DNA from: Microvirga sp. TS319
GTDB taxonomy: Bacteria; Pseudomonadota; Alphaproteobacteria; Rhizobiales; Beijerinckiaceae
NCBI RefSeq assembly: GCF_041276405.1
Contig: NZ_JBGGGT010000001.1
Coordinates: forward strand, 1,099,501-1,163,500
DNA length: 64,000 nt
Direction: 5' to 3'
Shown: positions 37,070-45,426 of the stretch, one piece after another
Numbering within the stretch: the first letter of the stretch is position 1
Layout of the letters: every line of letters begins with the position of its first letter
Position numbers and translations under genes: made by a program
Notes under the pieces: generated by a model
Databases searched by the model: none
Told to the model about the DNA's origin: nothing
The model's input: only the letters and a program-made list of their open reading frames with translations

Positions 37070-38923
37070 TCAGGCCGCCCCGATCCGGGCCTTCGTCGAC
37101 AAGGCACGAACGACCAGGTTGACCGCGATCACGATGGCGACGAGCAGCACTGTCGCGACACCGACGAGCTGCGGCATGTCCTGGTTCTGATAGTTGTAGA
37201 TGACGCCGGCGAGCACGTTGGTCGAAGGCGTGACGAGCAGGATGATGAGCGACAGCTCCCGCATGATGCTGATGAAGCTGAGGAGCATGCCCGAGAGAAG
37301 CCCGCCGGCAGCAATCGGCACGATGATCCGCATCATGCGGCGGAACCAGCCGATGCCCTGGACGCGAGCCGCCTCTTCCAACGACTTGTCGATCTGCAGG
37401 AGCGCCGCAATGCCGGTGCGCGACGTGAAGGGCAAGGTCTTGACCGAGCAGATCAGGACGAGCAACGCGAAGGTGCCGTAGAGCGCCGGGATCGGCCCGA
37501 ACGGGCGGGCGAACATGCCGATATAGATCGCCCCGAAGGCCAGGGCCGGGAAAATATACGGCAGGAAAGCCACCATCTCCAGGGCCCGCGAGGTGAGCGA
37601 GCCGCGGGTCCTGACCACGACATAGCCGATGAGGAAACCGAAGACTCCGGTCGTCATGGCCGTGAGGAACGCCAGCTTGAGGCTGTTCCAGGTGGCGTCG
37701 ATGATGTTGCCGTTATCGACGAGCGCCGCCTGCAACTGGTCGACGCCTTCGCCGCCGCCGCCGATCCAGTAGTGCAGTGTCAGATTGCTGAGGCTGTAAT
37801 TGCCCGCCGTCTTGATCAGCGATTGCAGGACCAGCAGCACGAGCGGGAAGGCGACGGCCGCCGTCATGAGCAGCATCACGAGGATGAAGAGCGGCCAGCG
37901 CCAGCCTCCGAGATCGATCTCCTTGCTGCGAAATCCCTTGCCGGAGAGGGTCACGAAGCTCTTGCGGACACCGATGAGGCGTTGATTGATGACGATGAAC
38001 AGGCAGGCGAGGACCACGAGCACCAGAGCGAGCAGGAAGCCATCGCCCGCATTGCGCGTGCCCATGGCGGCATAGATCTGGGTCGGCAGCACGAAATAGC
38101 GCACTGGCATGCCGAGCACGGCGGGCGTCCCGAACGATCCCACCACGCGAATGAAGGTCATTACGACGGCAGACCCGATGGCAGGCAGCAGAAGCGGCGC
38201 TGTGATCCACAGGAACTGCTTGATGCGCGAGAGGCCCGCCATCGCGCCCGCCTCCTCGAGCTGACTGTCGACGCTCGTGATCGAGCTCGACACCGAGAGA
38301 TAGGTGTAGACGTAGTAGTGAAGGGACAGGCAGATGATGATCGGCAAGGGCCCGTAGGCGATCCAGTCCGGCGGCTGCACGCCGAAAAAATACGCGAAAG
38401 CGCCCGCTGCCCCGCCGATGCGGTCGTTCTTGAAGAACGTGATCCAGGCCAGCGCCATCACCCAGGACGGCAGCATGTAGGGGATCATCACCAGCGTATG
38501 CAGGAAGTTGCGGAAAGGGATGTTCGTGCGCACGATCAGCCATGCAAGACCGGCGCCAAGGACGAGGCAGATGATGGTGGCGGCAAAAGCCGTCACGAGC
38601 GAGTTGAGGAAGGGCTTGTAGAACAGCGCCCAGGAAAGGCGGCCGGCAAAGACGCGCTCATAGTGGAAGAGCGTGAGGTCGCCCGGCTGAGCGTTGGGCA
38701 AATAGGCGCGATCGTAAGGCTGGACGGTCAGGGTTTCCCGGATCAGCTCGAACAGCGGCACGAGGACCAACGCGCCCAGCAGGACGGCCAGAGCGATCCC
38801 GAGAATACGCTCGGGCCGTGTCAGGGTGTGCCAGAGACGGCCCAGGACGGCTCTTCCGGACAATCTGGTGGATGCAGTTTGCACTGGCGCTGCCGAACTC
38901 GTCATTCCGTCACGTGCTCCCAT
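37070..38923 (-). CDS. Fused two-domain ABC transporter permease (FbpB/AfuB-like)
   Basis: This 617-residue protein has about twelve transmembrane helices arranged as two homologous permease halves, each with an EAA loop (LEEAGAMAGLSRIKQFLWITAPL and LEEAARVQGIGWFRRMMRIIVPI). One protein therefore forms the whole channel, as in FbpB and AfuB. The start may be ATG 38923 or ATG 38905. It is the first gene of the minus operon that runs to the IMPase at 32128 and lies just downstream of a perfect palindrome that is the probable LacI operator. Confidence 0.92.
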   Translation of the reverse strand: MGARDGMTSSAAPVQTASTRLSGRAVLGRLWHTLTRPERILGIALAVLLGALVLVPLFELIRETLTVQPYDRAYLPNAQPGDLTLFHYERVFAGRLSWALFYKPFLNSLVTAFAATIICLVLGAGLAWLIVRTNIPFRNFLHTLVMIPYMLPSWVMALAWITFFKNDRIGGAAGAFAYFFGVQPPDWIAYGPLPIIICLSLHYYVYTYLSVSSSITSVDSQLEEAGAMAGLSRIKQFLWITAPLLLPAIGSAVVMTFIRVVGSFGTPAVLGMPVRYFVLPTQIYAAMGTRNAGDGFLLALVLVVLACLFIVINQRLIGVRKSFVTLSGKGFRSKEIDLGGWRWPLFILVMLLMTAAVAFPLVLLVLQSLIKTAGNYSLSNLTLHYWIGGGGEGVDQLQAALVDNGNIIDATWNSLKLAFLTAMTTGVFGFLIGYVVVRTRGSLTSRALEMVAFLPYIFPALAFGAIYIGMFARPFGPIPALYGTFALLVLICSVKTLPFTSRTGIAALLQIDKSLEEAARVQGIGWFRRMMRIIVPIAAGGLLSGMLLSFISIMRELSLIILLVTPSTNVLAGVIYNYQNQDMPQLVGVATVLLVAIVIAVNLVVRALSTKARIGAA

Positions 38924-39076
38924 GAGCCAGGCATCGGCTCAAAAGCGTTTCCCTCTGCGACCGACACTTTGAATGCTCTCGTCCGGCTCGGCCGGAGGGC
39001 TGTCAGTGCGCGCATTCACCCCATCTCGCTGCGGCACGTCTTGCCGTTCGCGGGTCCGTAGGAGCGATGTACAGAG

Positions 39077-39100
39077 AGCTTTGCACACGTGTGCAAAGCT
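39077..39100. promoter_or_regulatory. Perfect 24-base palindrome, probable LacI-family operator
   Basis: The 24 bases are a perfect inverted repeat centred on CG between 39088 and 39089, with core TTGCACACGTGTGCAA. This fits LacI-family operators (central CpG, symmetric half-sites). It lies between the LacI gene (39138-40187) and the ABC operon start (38923), about 155 bases before that start codon. Confidence 0.75.
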
Positions 39101-39137
39101 TGCAAGAGGTATTCTGGGCCGGAAATGGATGATCGGA

Positions 39138-40187
39138 TCAGGCCAGATTGCGGACGGTCGACCGCTCGACGAGTTCGATGGGAAGGACCTCATGCACAAG
39201 ATCCTTCCCTTTCCCGTGCATTTCCCGGTCAATAGCCGCCAGAACGGAGCCGGTCAGGTCGCTCATCGACTGCCTGACCGTCGTCAGGCGGTAAGGATCC
39301 CAGGCCGATTGCGGGATGTCATCGAATCCGATGACCGAGAGGTCCTCGGGGATACGCCGTCCCGTCCCGCGGGCGCCATCGAGGAAGCCGAGAGCCAGAA
39401 GATCGGTGACGCAGAAAACGCCATCAAGATCATGGGAGGCGAGAAGCTCTCTCCCCGCCACCAAGCCGGTCTCGTAGGTTGTCTCGCCCGAGGCCCAGGC
39501 GATGGGCTCGATCCCTTCTTCGCGAATACAGTCCATGAACGCGACGCGCCGTCGAATCTGGGTCGGCGTGCGGGCGCCGCTGCCGACGACGCCAATTCGC
39601 CGGCACCCGGCCGCAATGAGCCGCCGGGCTGCGATGTGGGCGCCGCCGATATCATCGCTAATGATGGTATCCGCTTCGATGTCGTCGTCCTGCCGGTTGA
39701 CCAGGATCACCCGGACGCCATTGGCGACGCATTCGTCGATGATCGACGAGGGCGGCGAGCCCGACATTACCACGATGGCCCTGACGCGGAACTCCAGAAT
39801 GAGTTCGATCAACGGTGCGATCCCCTGCTCGGCCTCGGCGGCGTTCAGAAGCAGGCATTGCAGCCCGCGCCTGAGAAGAGCACGGCTCAACTCGTCGAGT
39901 TGGCGGGCCATGAAAGGCAAGGAAAGATTGGCGCCAACGACGCCGACGAGGTTGGACTGGTCGCTGATGAGGCTGCTGGCCAGGCGATTGACCCGGTATC
40001 CCAGGGTCTTGGCGGCCTCCTGAACCCGATGCCTCACATCGGCCGAAACGCTGGCGCCGGGCGTAAAGGTGCGCGACACGGCCGACCGGGAAACGCCGGC
40101 GAGCTTGGCCACGTCTTCCGCCGTCACAAAATTGCGTGTCGCGCGGTCACGTTTCAGATGGTCCTCACGATCCGAAGACGTTGCCAT
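39138..40187 (-). CDS. LacI-family transcriptional regulator
   Basis: The product is about 349 residues from ATG 40187 (GGAGC upstream); ATG 40208 in frame is an alternative. The N-terminal HTH and hinge are VTAEDVAKLAGVSRSAVSRTF and YRVNRLASSLIS. The periplasmic-binding-protein-like sensor domain has the usual FCVTDLLALGFLDG and SVIGFDDIPQSAW patterns. It probably represses the downstream importer/phosphatase operon and itself: a perfect palindrome lies before the operon and a related imperfect site before its own start. Confidence 0.92.
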   Translation of the reverse strand: MATSSDREDHLKRDRATRNFVTAEDVAKLAGVSRSAVSRTFTPGASVSADVRHRVQEAAKTLGYRVNRLASSLISDQSNLVGVVGANLSLPFMARQLDELSRALLRRGLQCLLLNAAEAEQGIAPLIELILEFRVRAIVVMSGSPPSSIIDECVANGVRVILVNRQDDDIEADTIISDDIGGAHIAARRLIAAGCRRIGVVGSGARTPTQIRRRVAFMDCIREEGIEPIAWASGETTYETGLVAGRELLASHDLDGVFCVTDLLALGFLDGARGTGRRIPEDLSVIGFDDIPQSAWDPYRLTTVRQSMSDLTGSVLAAIDREMHGKGKDLVHEVLPIELVERSTVRNLA

Positions 40188-40281
40188 AGGAGCTTGCTCC
40201 GCGTCCATTGATGCTCTGCGCGAGTTCGACGGGCTGTGTGCGGACAAGAGGAACCTGCCTCGAACTTGACTCAGGAAGTCT

Positions 40282-40297
40282 ATGCACACGCGTTCAG
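40282..40297. promoter_or_regulatory. Imperfect LacI operator-like site upstream of the LacI gene
   Basis: ATGCACACGCGTTCAG matches the 16-base core of the palindrome at 39077 in 12 positions and shares its CG centre. It lies about 95 bases upstream of the LacI start codon, suggesting autoregulation. Confidence 0.5.
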
Positions 40298-40439
40298 CTT
40301 AAGCAAGCAGCGGGTGACGACTGTCTCGCACCCGAAAGTTCGTCGACCATGACCACAAGGGTGACGGCAAGCCAGTGACGTGGCCGGCGTTCTGAGTGAG
40401 ATGGATTGAGAGCCTTATGCAGGAGCCGTCGTCAAGCCA

Positions 40440-40705
40440 CACCCGGGAACGAGACCGCCTCCTCGAGGATCTGCTTCTCCAGGAAAAGGTCAGCCACGAG
40501 CCGGCGCAAGCGGGCGTTCTCCCGCCCCAGATCCTTCAGGCCGTTGGACTTCTCGATCTGACGGCCGCCCTACACCTTGCGCCGGGGCAAGGAGTTCTGC
40601 TCCGAGACAGCGGCGTCCTTGCAGGCGAGCGCGATGTCCTTGCCTTGGGCGAGTTGCACCTCGATCGGGCGCAGAGACAGGCTCTCGGGGCGCTCCGAAG
40701 GAGTT
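40440..40705 (-). pseudogene. Decayed IS3-family OrfA transposase fragment
   Basis: On the minus strand the translation gives IEVQLAQGKDIALACKDAA, then a TAG at 40572-40570, and then GLKDLGRENARLRRLVADLF and LEKQILEEAVS. These are typical of the coiled-coil OrfA of IS3-family elements. No OrfB, inverted repeats or target duplication were found around it. The 324-base plus-strand frame here is only its shadow. Confidence 0.75.
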
Positions 40706-41071
40706 CTATTGGCGCTTGATGAGCTGAATGACTCTTCGGCTTTCCGGCTCTACGATCGCAATCTGGTCGCCGGCAATTACGTAATTGTAGCTCGTCACCG
40801 TCGGAACAGCGGTGGCGGCATCCTGGGGCAGCTCAAGGAGTTCGACCTCTGGCGGAATGACCATGCCGATCCGGAGGGGCTCCTTCAGATCGGCTTGCGG
40901 CAAGTCCGGAGAGGTCCTGACCTGGTCGAGGATCATCGTCTGCTTGTCTGGGGAGAGCTGGATTGGCTCGCCGGTCTCGACAGGGCTCCCTTGCGCCGAC
41001 TGAGACAGCACAGGGGAGCCAAAGCCGACGGCGGTCATCCCGACCAGGAAAAAAGGCACTGTCGATCTCAT
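40706..41071 (-). CDS. Secreted DUF1236-like protein
   Basis: The product is about 121 residues from ATG 41071; AGGAGG lies five bases before it. The signal peptide ends at SPVLSQ. The C-terminus YNYVIAGDQIAIVEPESRRVIQLI is the pattern of DUF1236 proteins, small periplasmic proteins common in Hyphomicrobiales. The function is unknown. It ends right beside the IS3 remnant. Confidence 0.72.
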   Translation of the reverse strand: MRSTVPFFLVGMTAVGFGSPVLSQSAQGSPVETGEPIQLSPDKQTMILDQVRTSPDLPQADLKEPLRIGMVIPPEVELLELPQDAATAVPTVTSYNYVIAGDQIAIVEPESRRVIQLIKRQ

Positions 41072-41084
41072 CATCACCTCCTAG

Positions 41085-41190
41085 CGCTCGTGCGAAAAGT
41101 GGACCCGGTTTTTCGCCAGAGCGATGCGCTCATCTCAGAAGGGTGCATCGGACCTAAAAGTGGATTCCACTTCCCGCATCCGATGCTTTA
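41085..41190. repeat. Palindromic intergenic repeat copy
   Basis: The copy has AGCGCTCGTGCGAAAAGTGG...GAGCGATGCGCT in one part and GCATCGGACC...CGCATCCGATGC in the other (about 41143-41188). It lies upstream of the DUF1236-like gene. Confidence 0.65.
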
Positions 41191-41232
41191 GGCTGCCAGG
41201 GAACGGCGGGTGTGAGGCCCAGTTGCATATCC

Positions 41233-41595
41233 TCAGTCGCAGATCCTGATGCGCCGCTCGATCACCTCGCCCCACGGGTTTATCCGGCGCTTGATGATCA
41301 GGCGGCAATCCTCGCCGCCCCACCAGGGCCGGACCGCCACGGGATACCCCGGCCGATGCCATCGTGGTCCTGGCCGGCCATAAACCTGCTCTTCCTCGAC
41401 ATACCGCGGCCCGCGCTCGAACCGCTCCTCGCGAAAGCGCTCGCTGAACACAGGCGGCCGGACCTCATAGATCTCTCCCCGGCTCTCGGCCTCCGGTCCC
41501 TCGTAGGGCGCAATTCCGTAATCGGCTGCGTCGGCTATGGCGGGCAGGCACAGACCGGCCAGCACTCCCATAACAATTGCCGTGCGTGTTTGCAT
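41233..41595 (-). CDS. Small secreted hypothetical protein
   Basis: The product is 120 residues from ATG 41595 (GGAGGG seven bases upstream). The signal peptide (IVMGVLAGLCLPAIADA) is followed by an Arg/Glu/Pro-rich middle (FREERFERGPRY) and a C-terminus with two Cys (EDCRLIIKRR...RIRICD) that could form a disulfide. Similar small secreted proteins are common in Hyphomicrobiales; the role is unknown. Confidence 0.65.
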   Translation of the reverse strand: MQTRTAIVMGVLAGLCLPAIADAADYGIAPYEGPEAESRGEIYEVRPPVFSERFREERFERGPRYVEEEQVYGRPGPRWHRPGYPVAVRPWWGGEDCRLIIKRRINPWGEVIERRIRICD

Positions 41596-41775
41596 CGATC
41601 CCTCCATCCGGTCAGGTTGCACTCCGAGCCAACCATGACCAGCACAATGACGGAGACAGTGTGACCCTCGTCCGAATGTCTCCTTCAGCTGGGATTCATT
41701 TGCGTGAGAGCGGCCCATCGGGGCGATCAGATGCGGGCATGATGCTCAATTCGAGCCAGAATCGTGCTGGGGCCG

Positions 41776-41800
41776 GGAACTTTATGGGAAGCTTGGCGTT
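41776..41800 (+). promoter_or_regulatory. Perfect EcfG-type (general stress response) promoter candidate
   Basis: GGAAC at 41776-41780 and CGTT at 41797-41800 are separated by exactly 16 bases, the consensus of alphaproteobacterial EcfG promoters. It lies 88 bases before the small gene at 41888. Confidence 0.65.
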
Positions 41801-41887
41801 ATGTGGGCTCGACCTGAGGCATCAGGCGTCGAGCCACAACGTAGAGCGGCTGCTCCGGCAGCCCATCAAGAACCTGCAAGGGCCTTC

Positions 41888-42184
41888 ATGCACGCGTATC
41901 CTCAAACCACCCGGGGCGGAACATCGGGAGCCTTTAGCATCATCCTCGAGCGCCTTTACGCCATGGCGCGACAGACGGATCCCTCGCTCGGCGATCCCGC
42001 GGATCTGGAAGCCTCCCTCAGCGCCTTGCCCGCCGAGAACCGCGGTCAGGTCATGCTGGTGCTCGAGAGCGTCGAGAGCCGAGCGGAAGCGCGAGCCGAC
42101 GGGGAGCTCGCAGAGGCTGCACGGATGGTCCGACATGCGGCCAAGCAGGTCTGGTCTCATGAGGGCTGTGGCAGCTTGCGCTGA
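41888..42184 (+). CDS. Small hypothetical protein, probably general-stress regulated
   Basis: The product is 98 residues from ATG 41888 (AAGGG upstream). It is helical and acidic, without membrane segment. The stretch LSALPAENRGQVMLVLESV followed by EAARMVRHAAKQVW resembles LAALPWPFRRRLILTLQSL and AANFFHLKAAKIW in the protein at 45427. A consensus EcfG promoter precedes both genes. No known family was recognised. Confidence 0.6.
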   Translation: MHAYPQTTRGGTSGAFSIILERLYAMARQTDPSLGDPADLEASLSALPAENRGQVMLVLESVESRAEARADGELAEAARMVRHAAKQVWSHEGCGSLR

Positions 42185-42325
42185 GCCTTAGGCGGAGGAT
42201 ACCAAGGCGGGAGTTCAGACCACCTGAGGCCGCACGGGGCGTCTCCTCAAAGGCAATGTCCCGCCTGCCCCCTGAAGTCGGGCCGGCTTGCAGCATTGAA
42301 ACCATGCTGCACAAGAGAGGTCCCT

Positions 42326-42466
42326 ATGCCCCGTTTCATGATCACGCTCGCGGGACTGGCATGCAGCGCCATGCCGGCCAGTCCCCTTACGACGGAAACC
42401 TTGCTCGGGTTCGGCGACGAGCGTTTTACTCCCCGTCCCGATACCCCTCGATTAGAGCGATCTTGA
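42326..42466 (+). CDS. Possible 46-residue secreted peptide
   Basis: The frame starts MPRFMITLAGLACSAMPA, which looks like a signal peptide, after AGAGAGG five bases upstream. The remaining residues are polar. It overlaps the convergent frame at 42426-42599 by 41 bases, so at most one may be real in that overlap. Confidence 0.25.
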   Translation: MPRFMITLAGLACSAMPASPLTTETLLGFGDERFTPRPDTPRLERS

Positions 42467-42599
42467 TTTCAACGGGATCCGCGAGAATGCTGTTAGGAGT
42501 AAGAGCCCGAAGATCCAAGGCGAATTCCTCGAGCCCGGTCAGGGTGGCGCCTTCGGTCAGGTTCCGTTCAGCTATGGGTAAAGCCTCCGTGAATTCCAT
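42426..42599 (-). CDS. Small hypothetical protein
   Basis: This 57-residue acidic frame from ATG 42599 has GGAG ten bases upstream. It contains ERNLTEGATLTGLEEFALDL. No membrane segment or known motif is visible. Codon use is ordinary. Evidence is limited to frame, ribosome site and composition. Confidence 0.35.
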   Translation of the reverse strand: MEFTEALPIAERNLTEGATLTGLEEFALDLRALTPNSILADPVEIKIALIEGYRDGE

Positions 42600-42889
42600 C
42601 GCTACACGCTCCATGTGAATCAGTCAGGAGATGAATGCCCGAATAGGGCAATCATGCGCTCGCAGATGAGCCCTTCGGTGATATTTCGGTTATGCATCGG
42701 CAGTCGTAATCGACTGTCGATGCAACGCGACAGATGCAAGACTCCCGCGCATTCTGTTCGTGGCGAGAGATGCTTCGCTGATGAAGAGCAGTGAAGGCCG
42801 AATGCCCATGCATGGTGACGGAGTCCAAACAAGCACCGGCACAGACTATAGCTGCCCCTCGACGCGGCGCGGATGACAGCCGGATCGTG

Positions 42890-43213
42890 TCACAACGATC
42901 CAATCACATGGGAATGTTGGATCGAGAGGTTATCCCGATGGAAGGACGTCGCGTCTGCGCTGAGGAGCCGTACGCTGGGCGGGATGACGCACCGGGCGAT
43001 CACTTCTTCCGGAGCCGATATAAAGGGGCTTCCGATAATGCCGGTATGCTCGAGAGTGTCGGCGGCTGGTCTTCGCCCCGATAACCCGCAGATCACGCCG
43101 CCGACTGCGGCTCTGACAGGGCCCCCGACAATGGCGCCCGCCATCGCACCAGCCCCAACGCCAACCATTGTGCGGTTCTATGCCATGGCGAAAGTTGGAA
43201 AGATCATGAGCAT
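42890..43213 (-). pseudogene. Amber-interrupted signal-peptide/glycine-zipper protein
   Basis: The minus-strand frame reads MLMIFPTFAMA, then TAG (43180-43178), then NRTMVGVGAGAMAGAIVGG, then VGGVICGL. Intact relatives have a signal peptide ending AQ directly before a glycine zipper, so the TAG is most simply a CAG-to-TAG change. A restart at the ATG after the stop would give a product without signal peptide. The frame then continues to 42890 without a recognisable domain. Confidence 0.55.
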
Positions 43214-43259
43214 CGTTAGTGAAGCAAACGCGATGGTGGCCTACCGCACGCAATGAACC

Positions 43260-43746
43260 CCTTGTTTTTTAACGCCGAACCCAACCCCGAACGGAGTGCA
43301 TGGTTCCGGCGCATCAAGCTGTCGAGTGGAATACTGACGTGACCGACTGACACCATGCGGCGTGGCTTCGTGTTCATCAGGGAGCTCAAAGCTCAAATCA
43401 TCACGTCCCATGGGATCATGTCCCAGTCGACCAGAAGCGGCTATTTATCAATAGACCGAACGCAACATTGCACCAATCTAGTGCCGGACGGGACGCTCGG
43501 AGGTATTGGAGACTCAGGCCTGCCGTGCCCACCAGACACAAGCGTGCTGAAGGGTGTCGACGAAAGCCTTCGCATTCCAGCCCGTTCATAGCGAGCTTGT
43601 TGCTGGGAGCGGCAATTCGTCCGCAACCAAAATATTCAGAAGAGAATACCGAATGTGTACGCGTCGACAAAGCCAACATGCGCCATAGAGTTGCCGCATT
43701 CCTTAACCGAAACTTAAGTGGACTGGACAATAAATGGGGAAAGCGA
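43260..43746. other. Intergenic region without a supported gene
   Basis: About 490 bases with lower GC than the surroundings. Short frames on both strands lack ribosome sites and recognisable products. It includes the promoter of the secreted protein at 43747, but no clear motif was identified. Confidence 0.45.
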
Positions 43747-44523
43747 ATGGGCAGGCTGTTCACGACGCTCGGGATATCAGTTGTTGCGCTCGGGGCCTTG
43801 ATGGGAAGCGTGCAGGCGAAAACCGTCTTCTACGAGATCAATGGCGAGCGGTATTCGTACGATACGGGCAACCGCAAGCAGGCAGCGGCAGCCCGCAAAC
43901 AGATGGATGCCGCGAAGGCTGCTGAGGCCGCTCAAGCCAAGGCGGCAGCAGAACGTGCGAGCAATCCTTTGGTGTCGCTCTTCGGCTCGCAGATCCAACG
44001 GGAGGCTGCAGAGGCCCAGGCACAGCTCGAGAAGGTCTTCTCGGATCAGCAAGCTGCGGCTGCGAGCAAAGACCAACGCAATTCCCAAGCCGCCAAGGAC
44101 GAGACCCTCGCAAGGGCCCCAAAGGACAATTCCAGCGAGCCGACGGGAGCGACCAGGGGCCAACAGAGTGTTGCCGCAGCAGCATCTCCACTAGCGGGAC
44201 CAGTCGTTCGAGCCTCAGCTGAGACAGCTCGCACCGATAATGCCCCCGTTGCAGCGATCAAGTCGGTTTCCCTCGATGCCGAGACCGGAATTAAAACGAT
44301 TATCAGGATGGACGGATCGATGCAGGAGGAGTTGTTCGACCCTGGCATTCTCTCCAGGCTCGATCCAGAGCAGCGCTCTGCGCACTCTGTCAGCAGCGTG
44401 GTTGGTACCGACCAGTCAGCGACGACCGCGCCGGAGGACACGACCGGATCCACGGGATTGCGGGGAGCGACGCTGGAGGCGCGTTCGCGCTCTGAGGGAC
44501 GCGGTCCATCTCTGACCAACTAA
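43747..44523 (+). CDS. Secreted Ala/Gln-rich coiled-coil hypothetical protein
   Basis: The product is 258 residues from ATG 43747 (GGGGAAAG upstream); longer readings back to 43468 have no support. The signal peptide ends at GSVQAK. After a short conserved-looking FYEINGERYSYD segment comes a long Ala/Lys/Gln-rich coiled region (about 40-110), then a low-complexity Thr/Ser/Ala tail. The probable location is periplasmic. No family was recognised. Confidence 0.65.
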   Translation: MGRLFTTLGISVVALGALMGSVQAKTVFYEINGERYSYDTGNRKQAAAARKQMDAAKAAEAAQAKAAAERASNPLVSLFGSQIQREAAEAQAQLEKVFSDQQAAAASKDQRNSQAAKDETLARAPKDNSSEPTGATRGQQSVAAAASPLAGPVVRASAETARTDNAPVAAIKSVSLDAETGIKTIIRMDGSMQEELFDPGILSRLDPEQRSAHSVSSVVGTDQSATTAPEDTTGSTGLRGATLEARSRSEGRGPSLTN

Positions 44524-44680
44524 CGCATCGTGCAGACCCGGCGGGCCGCGCGAGCGACAAGTGAACCCGGTTTTCACAAACATGGCCCTTCGGGTCCGCT
44601 CAAACGATGCGCTCTTTTCAAGAAGAGAGCATTGGACCCAAAAGTGGAATCCACTTTTGGGTCCAATGCGCCAGCCTGAT
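44524..44680. repeat. Palindromic intergenic repeat copy (two hairpins)
   Basis: One hairpin has CGCATCG...CGATGCG arms (about 44524-44613). The second is nearly perfect, with GCATTGGACCCAAAAGTGGA and its complement around 44629-44669. It lies directly after the stop codon of the secreted protein and may terminate its transcript. Confidence 0.7.
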
Positions 44681-44789
44681 ATTCGACTCAAGGGCCCGGC
44701 GGACGTGAACGGGTTCACCTCCGACTTATCGTCTCAGATCGCGAAGGGGCGTCGTGCGCTGCTGCATCAGTAACCGCGTCACCCGCGAT

Positions 44790-45080
44790 CTATGAGCATG
44801 ACCCGATCCGCCAATCCGGAAGTGGAGGATGGCTGAACATCAACCCTGCCGGAACGCAGTCTGATCGGGTCGCGTCCATCCTCGAGACAGCCTGGGAAGC
44901 GATAGACCCGGTCGTTTCCGGATCGGAGATGGTGTCGAATTTCTGGGACCAGAGGTGATGCTGCCATGATGTATCGAGGATAGCGTCCTCTGATCCTGCG
45001 CTCTCGGCCGCGGCGACGGAGAGGGTAAGTCCCGCCAGGAATATTGCTGTTGCAGGAAGAATTCTGATGCCTATCATCAT
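44790..45080 (-). CDS. Small secreted hypothetical protein
   Basis: The product is 96 residues from a double ATG at 45080/45077 with GGAG seven bases upstream. The signal peptide is ILPATAIFLAGLTLSVAAAE. The mature part is short, with the pattern WQHHLWSQKFDTISD then ETTGSI, similar in type to other small exported proteins of this order. The function is unknown. Confidence 0.5.
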   Translation of the reverse strand: MMIGIRILPATAIFLAGLTLSVAAAESAGSEDAILDTSWQHHLWSQKFDTISDPETTGSIASQAVSRMDATRSDCVPAGLMFSHPPLPDWRIGSCS

Positions 45081-45269
45081 AGTCTCCATCATTGGACCAG
45101 AGAATAATTCACCTCCATTCAACGGCGTTCCCATCGACAAGAGATATCTCCCGGTCGTGCCGCTTCCCCGCCCAGCAATCTGCCGTCGATGCCCATGCCG
45201 CACCGACGTGGAGCTGAGGCAACGCAAGCGTATCGACGAGCACCACCGGTCCAATATGCTCCCATACGG

Positions 45270-45410
45270 CCAGAGCATCGGACGTGAAAAGTGGAATCCA
45301 CTTTTGGGATCAATTCGATGCTCCCTTCTTGGAAAGAGCGCATCGTTCTGGCGAAAAACCGGATCCACTTTTCGCTCGCGCGGCCCGCTGGGTCCGCACG
45401 ATGCTCTAAC
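45270..45410. repeat. Palindromic intergenic repeat copy (two hairpins)
   Basis: GAGCATCGGA...ATTCGATGCTC (about 45274-45323) is followed by GCGCATCGT...CGCACGATGC (about 45338-45404). It lies between the two minus-strand small genes at 44790 and 45427. Confidence 0.7.
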
Positions 45411-45426
45411 GTTGCGCCAAAAGTCG

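Noticed and set aside
35153..39061. 1302-codon plus-strand frame across three genes
   Set aside because: It runs opposite the ATPase, binding-protein and permease genes, which are all clearly recognisable. Composition is low-complexity and charged, typical of an antisense frame in GC-rich DNA.
43468..43746. Longer N-terminus for the secreted protein at 43747
   Set aside because: The extension has no ribosome site, and a clear signal peptide begins at the internal ATG 43747 with GGGGAAAG before it.
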